A stretch of 64,000 nucleotides of DNA from Syngnathus acus (Eukaryota; Chordata; Actinopteri; Syngnathiformes; Syngnathidae): positions 7,115,501 to 7,179,500 of the forward strand of contig NC_051103.1 of assembly GCF_901709675.1 (NCBI RefSeq), read 5' to 3'. This document shows positions 13,980-28,853 of this stretch, piece after piece. A program made the translations under genes and the position numbers. The notes beneath the pieces were generated by a model that saw only the letters and a list, made by a program, of their open reading frames with translations, had not been told where the DNA came from and did not search any database. Position 1 is the first letter of the stretch, and each line of letters starts with the position of its first letter.

Positions 13980-16900
13980 TCTTATTGTTAATAATGAGAT
14001 AATTCTAAAGAATGTAGATTAATAAAGAGCTTCTGTCGTGGTTTTTGGTTGCTTAGATTTAATGGATATTGTGCTGCCCCTTCTCGTGTGCCCACGTTGG
14101 CCATCTGGGGGCAGTATAAAAAGGAAATAGAGATACAAACAAAAAACGGACTTAATTAGATGTGGTGTTAATAATCATTCCTTGCAGAGGATAAAGAATA
14201 TATATATCAGTGAGTACTGCTATAGTCTGTGATCAAATAGCCATTGATTAAAAATGATAACTACAACAATGCTATATGTTGGCATTTTTTCATTACTCGT
14301 AGGAGCTCACATAGCATTAAAAAAAAACGAGTTTCATAAGTACACTGAGATTTGACCCAAAACGTCCCTGTGGCAAGTAATCCGATCCAAACAGGACAAC
14401 TGAGGGTCGCAAAGTGGAAAGAAATATTTCACGCTTCACGCATGTGGCCCGGGTCCGAGGCAACAAACAGTCCGTCAAGTCAATGAAGTCCACGAAGTAA
14501 GACGAGAAGCTAATGATGCATGAAATCACACACGCTGGCCACATTTGCCCCCGCGGCTTCTATATTATTCTAAGTCACCGTGGGGTTAAGTCAGATTTAA
14601 GTACCAAAAGTGCAGACCGGTTCGGAAGTCAACCCGAGTCCAAATGGGAAACACATTCACGCTCCAACGGCGTTGAACCTCCAGTGGGTCGTTTGCGAGG
14701 AATGTTGGGACGTGTGAAGGGGAACCATGTGTCAGCGCAAAAGGCTGACCGAACGCGTAGGACATCTTCAGTTCAGGTGAAGACTTTTCTTAACTTGTGA
14801 CAAAAATATACATACAGTCCTATGTTTTAAGATTCGAAGACATGTACACAGAATTGCACAAAAAAAGTTAAATATAACTGAGCTGTGTTCGGGCGTTAAT
14901 TCTTTCTACTACCACTAGAGTGAGCACAAGTACCACTAGTGATCGGAGTACCACACTTCATTTGAGGTCATTTATTTTATTTCGACAAGAAAAATACGCC
15001 AAACACGTTCGCACTTGTTTCTCTACGACTGGAAAAGTGATTCGATATCTTTGGAGCTTTGTCATGTTGATTTACGCAAACTTTATTTACTCTTCGAATC
15101 ACTTCAGGGGCCAAACAGGAAAGAAGACTCCCCCAGGAAGGTAAAAAAAAAACGCAAGGTTGTGGAAGTCGTCGGTGAAAGATTTTCCCAGAGGTTGCGC
15201 TCAGAATAACACACAGCGTGATCCGTGGGGGGAACGCTGTACTTAGGGCAGGGCCATAGGAAATTCATCAGCCCCAAAATGTTTTGCGTGTAGGTATAAC
15301 AAATTTCTGATTGTGGCTGTAATCTTCAAATTAGCTCTAATTGAAGCATTGCGTTTTGTTTTATTTTTTTAAGACCCCGTTGAGTGCTGTACTTTGTTTA
15401 CAGCAGGCTACTCAGGGGGGACTACCTCCTATCCGCTAACTCATTGCTTTTACAAACTGTCCATCCATAAAAATGAAGTGGTGCGGTTTGCCCGCTCGCC
15501 CCTTCCGACTCTCCTCATTCTTCTCCTCAGTTTGCATAGGAGAAGAAAAAAAATAAGGAAGCTCCGGCCGACCGGCAGCTGCCAATTAAGTGAAGAGTGA
15601 TGAAATTGAATCTGCGCTCGGAGCAAATGGACGGACGAGTGGATGGGCGAGGAGGGAGAGTCCACTCGGGGAAATTCTATTAAGCCGTGTCACGTGACCA
15701 TCGTTCACCTGCCCCCATACGGCTCCATCATAGCAACATTCACAATCTCTATTATTCATGTTCATATTCTTCATGGGATCGCTTTCCCTCAGGTGCTGCA
15801 TAGAACATTTTATGAAGTGGTCAATATACTTTCGTTTGAGACGGCGCTAACAGAATACAAAATAAGACGAAGATATTTGATTAAAAAAGGACCGAGAAAA
15901 TGTCGGCTATGTTGGTCCATATGGAGGACGACGTGTGTTGAATTTATTGCAACCTCTCCGGATACAACCTAATTAAAGCGTTCCATGTTTGGAATGTTCT
16001 CTGGTTACGGATGTTTATCGGCAAGGATTTTGTTTGCCGTGGTTTTGCAGGGCATGATTAAATGATCCAATTATTTGTCGCAGGTTGTCGTAAGTGAAGA
16101 ATGCCTTTAAAAGAAGCGAATTGATCTTTATGTGAAGCCACATCAAGTCTGCATGCTTTGTGTTCAGGTCTGCTAACCAGACGCCAGTTGGAAAAATTCT
16201 TTCCCCAATCAAGTCAACGGTCTCGAGGCCTAACGAGGACTTTCTGAAGGCTGACTGAGTGATATTAATGCCTCAAACTCGCACTGAGGGTGGCTGACTG
16301 AATTAGAACTTTCATCTGACATTGTTTTGACGCTCCAGGGGGTGCACAAGCTCGCACAGACGCCCACAAGTATGTGACAATAACAACATGGGCGTATTCG
16401 GACCAGGGCAGGGCAAAAAAATATTTTCTGTTTGGCTTAAAGTTGTAATTTCATGAGGAAAAAAATCAGGGGGATTTTTTGATTAGTCATAATACCCTTT
16501 GGGTTTCTGCTGGGAAGCAAATATGAATATCGACAAAAGGAAAAATCTGAAATTAATTTGGGGATTAATTGTAGACGCTTTAAGCAACATGAACAAGCGA
16601 AGCAAGGTTGAGGTATTTTCCAGTTTGTGTGTTAACACATTTGGGGGTGTGCGCAGACCTTGCGGCGCAATGCGCTGCAACTTGTCTGTAGGTGGTGTAT
16701 GAAAAACATACGGAGGGAGGGGGACCAATATCACAAGTGAAGAATTACTTTGTAACTATTTCTCAGGAGGCCAAAGGCACTCCCCAAATCGCAAGCTAAA
16801 TTGGGTTAGCGCACGCACAACTGCGTTTCGAGAGGGCTAAATACATGGTTTCATTAAATATCATCTTAAATTTCATAACATCGGTTTACGCCAAGCTTTA

Positions 16901-19327
16901 ATAGCATAATTATAATTGGTCTCTTACGCAACACCGAAGGCGCAACAACAAAAGCATTATCCTCCAATTTTACGCTCATTCGTTTTTTAGTTACAAAGCA
17001 AGCAAACGTTTTACTGTACATCATTTTTGGCTGCTGGGTGATTTATAGCATTTATCTTGAAAAGAAAATTGTTTCCAGCCAAGTGCGGGACGCATATGGA
17101 CAAGTTCAAATTGATTTGGTATAGTAATTAAATCAAGTTGAATCCAATTTCTAAATCAAAGTACCACTTTATAATCTAACTATCCAATGAATTTGGGTTA
17201 AAACGACTAACGACAGAAGTGACAAAGGATAAAAATCTAAATCACAAAAAGCATCAAGTCCTAGCAAGTCCATTGTTCTCATTTTAATATGCTGCAGATT
17301 TGTGTGACGAAGGCACCGAGTGTCCGGTTCGACCGCAGTATCAAGTGTTGGCGATTGGAGTCGGATCAAAAGATGAAAAGATCGGGATCCACTCCCTCAC
17401 TCCCCCCTCGGGAGTTGTCGTGGGAGTGGCCGATTAGCCTCGTGTGGCTCACGAATTTATTATAGTTAACCAAAAATAACCAGATAACAAATGGGCGTTT
17501 ACGCGGAAGCCAATCTGGTCCAACATGAAGGTTGCCCACCCTTCCTCATCCTCCAAACACACTAAGAGCAGATTAAGTTAGAAGCGATCGGCTGCCCAAT
17601 TTATCTCATATGCTCGGTGATACAGATCTAATTTCAGCCTCTTAGTACCACAAACAGGAAGGAGAAGCTCGGCGATTAACAGCCCATGGCCGCTCTGGTG
17701 CAGGAAAGACAATATGATGACACAGGGGAAAGAGGAAAAAAAAAAGGGGGTTGTTGTCCATGGCAAACTCTATCAACCTCTAATTGGCATTAGAAACCTA
17801 ATTAGGATTCTGCAAATTCACTTAAAAAGCATTGTATGTAAATTTAGAATACTGGGAAGTGAGCCTTGCAGTCTTGTTTAAAAATAGCATCAGAGAAAAA
17901 GTCAAAACAATGTGGTAATATTAAATCAAGTCACAATTTTTAGCACGTTTTCCTGTGCAGTACTCACTTGTGGTGTCCCCCAGGGTATCGTTCTAAATAC
18001 ATTTTTAATTTCATATACTACATGTTTCATTTCACAACATAGCGGACAATATTGTACTGCTATATAAATCCACATTTAACATATTTTATTTGGCTATAAT
18101 GGTTCCGCAGACCAATAATATTGATTGATGATGATTTTGGGGGTGAATTTAGCTTAAGAAATAAAATGTTAGTGGTTAAAAACATGACAAAATTGTAGTT
18201 CGGATGTCAAACTGTGAACATCAATGAGCTGTCACTAACCTTTGCATTTTGCACTTTTCTTCTCCTGCTTTGACCGATATCATGTCATACATGTTTCTTT
18301 GTTTCCATTAGCAGTCCAATCAGAAACAAATCTGTCAAGAAAAAAAGAATGCTCAACTTGCTTTCTGTTTTGCTAGCGCAAGTCGTATATATTAATTAGG
18401 TACCTTTTTCCAAATATTTGCTGTTTTTGGCACAGATATCCTCTTTTGACACTGAAATGAAAATGGATGTTGACATCAGATAGCAGCACAGCAATTGTTT
18501 TACTCAATTACTCATAGAAGAAGAATGGCTTGTACAACTGAAATTAAGATATTACAGACTAATCTGAACATAAATACAATCTTTACTTGACATACCTGTG
18601 AGAAACCTGATGAGGGAGGTTTGGTTCGCATCCCTTTACAAAGGCTAGGCCGCCTCTGGGTAGATCACCTGGGAAAAACTAAGAAAAATTTCTGGAGTGT
18701 GCAAACAACTATATTAAGTGTGTACATTTCTACTGTAGGCTTCACACACACACACAAAAAATGGCAGTGATGGATTTTCTGCACAATGAGAAGATTCATC
18801 AGTGTCAGGCAGTCACAATGGAAATTGTGGATAAAAAAAAACAAGGAAACCCGAGCCCCCTTTCATCGCCGACAGCTTGTTTCTTGAACTGTGCTGTGTT
18901 AAATGTTTGGACATGTTCAGTATTTGTCAAGGGTGTAGTTCGTTGTCTAGCTTGCTCTTTCCTCTATTGCATTATAACAATGAATAGATCTGCTTTACTT
19001 TTAGAGTCCTTTTCAAATGAATTCTGTTAATTAAGATCAACGTCAAGCCCTGCATTGGATAATGGAGCGTTGCTGCCCTCTGTCGCTCAAACTGAACAAC
19101 TGACGGACACCTTAAAGATTTTTTTGCATTGAATTGCATCATTATGATTCAATGTAGGTGATTTTTTTTTTTTTTTTAACACTTCCACACTGTAAAGTCC
19201 AAATGCTAATGCAACATTAATTGTGTTTTATATTAGATTTTGAAAGTAAAAAAAAATGGTTCTATGTGAAATAAAGGTTTTTAAAAAAAAGCAGTCGACG
19301 TTAGAATTCAATACAAAATAGTTGTGG
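13980..19327. other. Gene-free intergenic region between ngfr and spop
   Basis: This AT-rich stretch of about 5.3 kb has no recognisable exon on either strand. In mammals NXPH3 lies between NGFR and SPOP; its large neurexophilin coding exon would be obvious and is not here. A short reverse-transcriptase-like fragment is listed separately. Homopolymer runs occur near 19161-19178 and 17738-17747. The longest frame (18761-19030) has no family I recognise. Confidence 0.6.
17954..18066 (+). mobile_element. Decayed LINE reverse-transcriptase fragment
   Basis: A plus-strand frame reads VLTCGVPQGIVLNTFLISY. This matches the core of the non-LTR reverse-transcriptase motif C-G-V-P-Q-G-S-[IV]-L-G-P that precedes the catalytic YADD. 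The motif has already diverged (IVLN in place of SILGP), no YADD is readable and the frame closes soon after, so it is a dead remnant. A Rex1/L2-like source is plausible but cannot be settled from so little sequence. Confidence 0.55.
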
Positions 19328-20419
19328 TTTATTCTTTCGGGAACAAAAAAATGGCAACAACTAAGTGTCACTTCTCATAAAGCAACAATATCTACAGGAA
19401 AGAAACAACTATGGTTCCTTAATTCAATGACTTTTCCTCTCACTGGCAAAGAGCAATGTCTGTTTTGTTTTTCTTCTCCATTCACATTCGGGTCTCATTT
19501 GAACATTAAAACGTGTTCATTTCATTTTAAATGGCCCTCAATCAATAAGCCTGCAAAGAAAGAATATCTTCACTGTTGGTATAAAATCTTAAATAATGAA
19601 AAAAAGGGTTTTGGGAGGTTATGCATCAATGTTGTTTTGAATGTTGAGACCTTGGACTTCATTTGCGGTTACACAACGATGACATTGAGCTGTGTGATGC
19701 TACTCAAAATTGTTTACCTGCTTTGATTTATAATAATAATAAAAATAATAGAGGTCGCTAATAAAGCATCTTTAAAGGGTATACTTGTCCTGCTTGTTAG
19801 TCCATTTGTGCTTTCCCTACAGTAGTTCAACTTAACTGCTGGTAACGCTTGATTGTTAAGGGGGCAGCCTGTGGATTTTTTAGTGCAGTTTTCCCCAAAT
19901 TTCATTGAGACAAAACCATTTTTTTTCCCTCCATTTGACTAGCCCTTTGGGTGTCTTTTGTTGGGGTCTTCGTGTGTAATTCCTCCTAAAGTGTCCTCTT
20001 TCGCCTCCTTGCCACACGCTGAAGCTGAAATAATATCACGTTAAAGACCTCGTGTGCGCTTGGCGTCCGAGTTTGTTTAAGGATTCCGGTCTTCACAAAT
20101 GGGGGGGGAGGGAGTAAAAACAAAAAAAGGAAAAAAAAGCGCAACGTCGCACCACACTAGCCACAGAGGAAAGTGCAGGTTTGTTTTTCTGTAAACGACA
20201 AATATCCACTTGCATCTCCTCCCCCTCCTACTTGCTTTTCCCCCCATCCTTAGAAGGGACTAAAATACAGCAGGTTCTGGATCGAGGGGGAGCAGAAGGG
20301 GGAGCTCGGGGGGGGGTTGGGGGCTGTAGGTAGTGTAGTAACAGCAAAAAGGAGGGGTTCAGTTTTTTGTGGGCGTTAAGGGGCCATTTGTGTGAGGCGT
20401 TGAAAGCGGCGAGGGCCCA
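19328..20419 (-). other. spop: spop 3' UTR with polyadenylation signal
   Basis: The stretch lies directly downstream of the spop stop on the minus strand and ends at an AATAAA (TTTATT at 19328-19333 on the plus strand). It contains G- and A-rich runs near 20100-20140 and 20280-20320. A 134-residue plus-strand frame at 19322-19726 lies antisense within it and resembles no protein I know. Confidence 0.5.
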
Positions 20420-23460
<3,041 letters not shown>

Positions 23461-23963
23461 GGAGCGCCGTGCTCGTTTGGCCAGTGTTCTTATTTGACAA
23501 ATAAAACTTAATTATTATGCTTATTTGGTTGTCACAAGTTCATTAAAAATTAAGTCACGTTATCACAAGTTGTTATACTCGACGATAATGTAACATCTTT
23601 CTCAGAATACAGAAGTATTGAGAGAAATAACTGGCTCCCTCTAGTGGTACGCGGAAGAATAAAACACAATTATGAGAGAACCAATTTAATGAAATTATGA
23701 ACACGGGATCACATTTCCCAAAAAATGTGGACTGAAGTCTGGAATGGAAGTGAAAATATTTGATTAGTGGTTTAAATATTGTATCAGCAAACTATTGGGT
23801 TTTACAAATAGAAACTTCAATAAAAAGAGGACACTCTGATGAAGGCGGAAGAGCCCGCTGAAACATGTCAGGTAAATACACCTAAAATAATTTGTTTGAC
23901 ATAAAAGAACCAGTGAAGTAATTAAAAAGGAAAAACAAGATGAACTTAGTACAATTAGAAACT

Positions 23964-26950
23964 TCAATACTTCTTCATTTTTGGAACGACGACATTCCCG
24001 CTGGTTGCTACGGGGATGAGGAGCTTGCGCTGTTCCATCCGAAGGTATTTTTCAATCAGCACTTCCACCGGCACCTTGTCATTGACGTGACGCTGCCTGC
24101 AGCATGAGCACGATAACAAATTCACACGTTGCATGTCACCAACACGTTACAACCACCTCTCAAATGAAACACGCTACCTTCTCAACAGCAGAACGGCATC
24201 TTCCACCTCAATAATCTTTCTCCCGGCGTGAGCGGCATATGTCTCCAGGTCCTCCACCATCCGATCAAGGAATTTGTCCACTCTAGTTTAAAAACGGTAG
24301 ATACCATATCATAGTATTTTTTTTCCCCAAGTTAAAGAGTGTGAAACATTGAGGTATTTTTTTTTTCTGCTGGACGGCAGCATGAGGAAAATACTTTGGC
24401 GGAGGCAATGATGGTAGTGTACTCAACGCAGTGCACCACATTTAATTCCAAATACTTGCAGGTACTTACGCGTCCCTTAAGACGGGGTAAACATCGTTGG
24501 AGACCCTGGTTTTGGCAAAATGCCGAAAGGTGCTCATAAGGTAGCTCTTAGGAAGACCAAGGTTCTTCTGCTGCGCCGCTCCTCCTTTCCGCTTTCTCAC
24601 TTGCTTTGGTTTGGCTGATGGTGCATCTTCAGTTGAAGCACTGGTGAGGGATTATCATTTAGAGGAAAAATGATATCTTTTTTTTAGGGAAGTGATGTAA
24701 AAGCATGACTTGCCTGCCTTGTGGCTGTACAACAGTGGGAGCGGTTGGAAAGGGAAAAGTCTCTTTCTCCCAAATGAATGACGGAGTCTCCATTTCTGTT
24801 GACGTTTCAAGAAAATTCCCAGACATCATATTAATAAGTCGCGTACTTTGTTTTTCTTAAACATTTGACACTGAATCAGAGAGAGACCTTCGGATTCCAG
24901 CTCGTCTTTGTCGTCAGAGTCGTCCTCCTCCGACTCTTCCTCGTATACGGTAGGATCGGCAACCTCAGCAGGCGGCGCCTCATCGGGCTGTTTGCTGTTT
25001 TCTTCGCCGTCGCTCATCTCATGAAGATGGAGAGAGGCACCAACCTCTTCCTGCGCGGGGCTTGATAAGTCCAGCTCCGAGTCTCCCCTGTTTTCAAGGG
25101 CGTGGGAAGTGCTCGCTCGGCGAGTTCCGTCATTGACTTCTGAATGGCCTGCACAAGATTAGATCCAACATATTGTATGAATAAAATGCCGCATTCGTTT
25201 TCAGTATGGAGGTGTTGCTAATATTTTGCCTTGAATTTGTAGAGCTTATCATTAAGTGTTTTAGTCAAATAAACATTACCATCTTTGAGGTGCTCTTCAA
25301 AGGCGGTTACGCCGAGGCTGGGACGCGGTCGCTTCTTCCTCAGTCCATTTGCCACGCTCGCTTCGAGGTCGGACGTTAGATCGGGCAGATCCAACCCAGA
25401 CAGCGCAATGCTTAAAATGTAAACGGTTCGCTTTGTTTATTATTTGAAATTACAAATGGCTGCTTAAACAGCAAGAAACGTGCATGTTGTTGACCTTGGA
25501 TTGTTGCTGGCAACTGCTGAAGGCAGCTGCGACTCCTCACGGACCACAGGTGACTTGATGGACTCTAAAGAATACCGCATAAGTCAAACATCGTCATTTC
25601 ACTCATTTGGAGGTTTCAAATGACAACATCTTACCATCATGGCCTTCTCTTAGGCGCTCTTCAAAATCGGTTACGCCGAGGCTGGGAAGTGGTCTCTTCC
25701 TCGTCAGTCCATTTTCCACGCTCGCTTCGAGGTTGGACGTTAGATCGGGCAGATCCAACCCAGACAGCTGAATGCTTAAAATGTAAACGGTTCGCTTTGT
25801 TTATTATTATAAATTACAAATACAAATGGCTGCCTAAACAGCAAGAAACGTGCATGTTGTTGACCTTGGACTGTTGCTGGCAACTGCTGAAGGGAGCTGC
25901 AACTCCTCACGGACCACAGGTGACTTGATGGACTCTAAAGAATACCGCATAAGTCAAACATTGTCATTTCACTCATTTGGAGGTTTCAAATGGCAACGCC
26001 ATTCACCTTACCATCATGGCCTTCTCTGAGGCGCGCTTCAAAATCGGTTACGTTGAGGCTGGGACGCGGTCTCTTCCTCCTTAGTCCAATTGCCACACTC
26101 GCTTTGAGGTCGGACGTTAGATTGGGCGGATCCAACCCAGACAGCTCAATGCTTAAAATGTAAACGGTTTCTTTGTTTATTCTTTTACATTCCAAATGGA
26201 AATGGCAGCCAAAACAGCAAGAATCACACATATTGTTAACCTTGAATGGTTGCTAACAATGCTGGCATCTGCTGAAGGCAGCAGCGGCGGCTCCTCCACT
26301 GGCGCAGGTTCCTCACGAACCACAGGTGACCTGATGGGCTCTAAAGAACACCGCAATGGATGCTATTAAACAACCTGATAGCAACATGCGAGTATTTGAC
26401 GTGCACCTGTCTGCAAGATGTTCAGGAGAAGGTGCCTCGGCGTGTCTGACTCATCAAATGAAGTTGATGCCAGCGTGTTTGCCTTTTTCAGCAGGGCAGA
26501 GGCAGTTTTTTTTGTAGGTGTCACAGATTGGCTGGTTATGCTCTAGAAAGAGAAGTTGTTGAAAAGAGCTGGCAAGCCCTGCAAGTTAGTACTAGCTGTG
26601 AGGTGTTTTTCTCACCTCACGCATCTTCTGCCTCATACTTCGCCTTATGATGTCCTGCGGAGTTTGAGCACGTCCATCTTTAGTTTTCGATCTGGTACTA
26701 CGTGTTGATGTGCTCCTCTGCTGCTTGGAGACACTATAAGTAAACACAGAAGTTGTTTTTATTTATTGCAAAAGGTTACGGAAAACAAGATGACTCGTTA
26801 ACAAAAAGATATTTATATTACTACACTCGAAAATTGAGGAGTAATGGAGTCGGTGTACTTATACCTGCGGGTGACGGGAGTCCTGAGTGGCTCCGTACTG
26901 AGAATATGTTTGACAAGAACACGAGCAGACAAATCTTCCGTCGAATCCAT
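23964..26950 (-). CDS. cenpt: Centromere protein T (CENP-T), 14 coding exons, about 580 aa
   Basis: Exons: 26865-26950, 26616-26733, 26407-26542, 26241-26340, 26012-26151, 25865-25934, 25635-25774, 25495-25564, 25280-25410, 24888-25148, 24714-24795, 24470-24640, 24178-24282, 23964-24096. The C-terminal 100 residues are the CENP-T histone fold (YAAHAGRKIIEVEDAVLLL) plus its extension (VEVLIEKYLRMEQRKLLIP). CENP-T pairs with CENP-W at centromeric chromatin and recruits Ndc80 and Mis12 complexes through its N-terminus. Two motifs like the human Ndc80-binding TPR-type motifs are visible: HILSTEPLRTPVTR and DTPRHLLLNILQT. An acidic segment (YEEESEEDDSDDKDE) lies mid-protein. The exon pair at 25280-26340 is present three times. 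The donor after 24888 (GTCTCT) is weak and chosen for phase; the intron after 24714 is probably GC-AG. Confidence 0.9.
25280..26340 (-). repeat. cenpt: Three tandem copies of an exon pair inside cenpt
   Basis: Each unit holds an A exon (70 or 100 nt; SPVVREE...LPSAVAS in two copies) and a B exon (131-140 nt; LSGLDLPDLTS...RKRP.PSL.VT.FE). In plus coordinates the units are 25280-25564, 25635-25934 and 26012-26340. The first two are offset by exactly 370 bp and are nearly identical even in the intron between A and B, which points to recent duplication. The third is more diverged and its A exon has 30 extra nucleotides. All copies keep compatible phases, so each adds one in-frame block of about 70-80 residues. 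Confidence 0.9.
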
Positions 26951-27562
26951 CTCGATAGACACGCCGCTTGTTTACGCGAGCTTAGACACGTTTGCTCGGA
27001 GTATGTACACGACAAAAGGGGCGCAATTAAGCTAAGGTACGCAGTTGTTTATGTTAGTCAGTAGCCAGAAGTGTGTTGAGGATCCCGCGTTATTTTTGAA
27101 TAAATCTCGCGATATTTAACTTCTTCTTCTTTTCTTATGTATTAGGCAAAGCAACACTGCCGACTTGTGGTCAAAATAGAAATTGCAGCTACAGCAGGTA
27201 AACGTGCATTACGGAGTTATTAAATTTATCCAAACGTATAAGACAGAATTACTTAAATTAATTTTAATATACAATTGTATATACTACATTTCCAAAATAT
27301 CAACATTTGGCATCTTCTCTTAATCTTGCAATCACCAACAAAACAAGACGGGCAATTTCAATCATTTTTAATAATTTACAACACAGTAATTTTTAAAATG
27401 AACTCATCAATTACTCAGTCAAACAGTTGCGTACCTGTTTTAGTTATACAGTCAGTGATAAATAAATGATTCCCCCCCTCACTTTCACACTAAATGCATG
27501 TGCTGACTAATTTTCAGTCAGTGTTGTGCGAATGCTCCACGAGGGGGGTGACAGTTTCAAGC

Positions 27563-28853
27563 TTAGAAATCAGGCCTGTCCTTCTTCAACTTGGAGTAGT
27601 CCGTGTTTATTGTAAAAAGCTGGAACGAGACACACAACAAATAAGTGATATGAACTTTGAGGCATGATAAGCGAGAAGATACGGCAGTGCAGTAAAAGAC
27701 TGCAATTTATATGAAGCTCCATGAGAAGGAGGAAGAAAATGACTGAAAACAACTACAAACAAAATAATAATACAAAATAATAATAAAAATAACACAATAA
27801 ATGTTATACAACCACAAATGCATTAATAGCTAAATTAGAAAAGCTTATAATTTTGCTGTGGAATGGTTCATACCTTGTACTGCTGATTGGCCTCCATTTT
27901 GTTCCAAGGCTCAGGGTTGTTCGTGCGGTCCCAACTAACAAATGGAGAATAGATTGGTTTTTTACCTCAATCATTTATGTACATTTTTGTAATTAAGCAA
28001 CTTACCAGACATCGGGATTCTTCAGTGCTAGTCTGCCAAGGTACAGCATGCTCATGGTTGTCCCACCACCAATGAAGATGAACAGTGGGATGAGCTGAAG
28101 AGGGAAAGGGTCATAAGTTCAATGCTAAGTTTGGCACCGTACGTTTTAAGCAAAAAAAAAAAAAAATTCTAGAAACATTGATCCTATTCAAAACCTTTGA
28201 CTTCAAAGCACAGTAAAAATCTCTCATATATTGACACGCTTAGTTCACAATAATTGCTCAGTTTAATAAAATCAATAAGACAATTCATTTTGCACAACTT
28301 CCATTCAGATGATTTGTCCTCGTACAAGTACAGCACCTTGGGTCATGTTTATCTTGGGAAAGTACAGTACATTACAATACATACGTGCAGCTGTCACCAA
28401 CGCAAATGGCCGTGGAGCTCTCATGTACGTCTTTCTTATTTTTATCAATTTATATTTTGGGCCTGGAAATAGCGTCGATGTTAGCATAAAGATTTTGCTG
28501 ATTGAAATATATACAATTGTCGTGATATTTGTATTTCCACTTGTCAGGGCCTATATGAATTTAATTTTTACATAGGATTACTCGCCAGCCATTATTAGTT
28601 TAATGCATATAATAATCTAAAACCCGATTGTGTATTGATTGTTTTTCACAAACTATCATTTACGAGTGGCTTTATACAATCAAGGACGGTGCTGCACTGT
28701 GGACTCGTCCTTTAGCCGCACCAATGATAAATTTCAATGTCACCGGGTCATTTTTTTTCATATATCGTATCGGGTAGAATTTGAAAGAATGAGGTACACA
28801 CTCACAGCTGGATGGTTCTTGAGCTGCTTAGCGACGGTCCCGAGCATCGACAT
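27563..28853 (-). CDS. ndufa4: NDUFA4-family cytochrome c oxidase subunit, 4 exons, 84 aa
   Basis: Exons 28806-28853, 28006-28094, 27874-27934 and 27563-27619 give 84 aa. The start could be the first ATG at 28853 or the next in-frame ATG at 28847 (82 aa, nearer the usual 81). The protein reads [19 protein letters not shown], one transmembrane segment, [27 protein letters not shown] and the C-terminus [12 protein letters not shown], all hallmarks of NDUFA4. This small inner-membrane protein was first assigned to complex I and is now regarded as a complex IV subunit. Fish have more than one NDUFA4-like gene, so the exact paralogue is uncertain. It follows cenpt on the same strand about 0.6 kb upstream of the cenpt start. 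Confidence 0.9.

Noticed and set aside
18601-18690. GGTTCGCATCCC, similar to a tRNA-type B box (possible SINE)
   Set aside because: No convincing A box at the right distance and no tail; too weak to call.
18761-19030. 89-residue plus-strand frame in the ngfr-spop gap
   Set aside because: No domain, no splice partners and AT-rich composition; judged chance.
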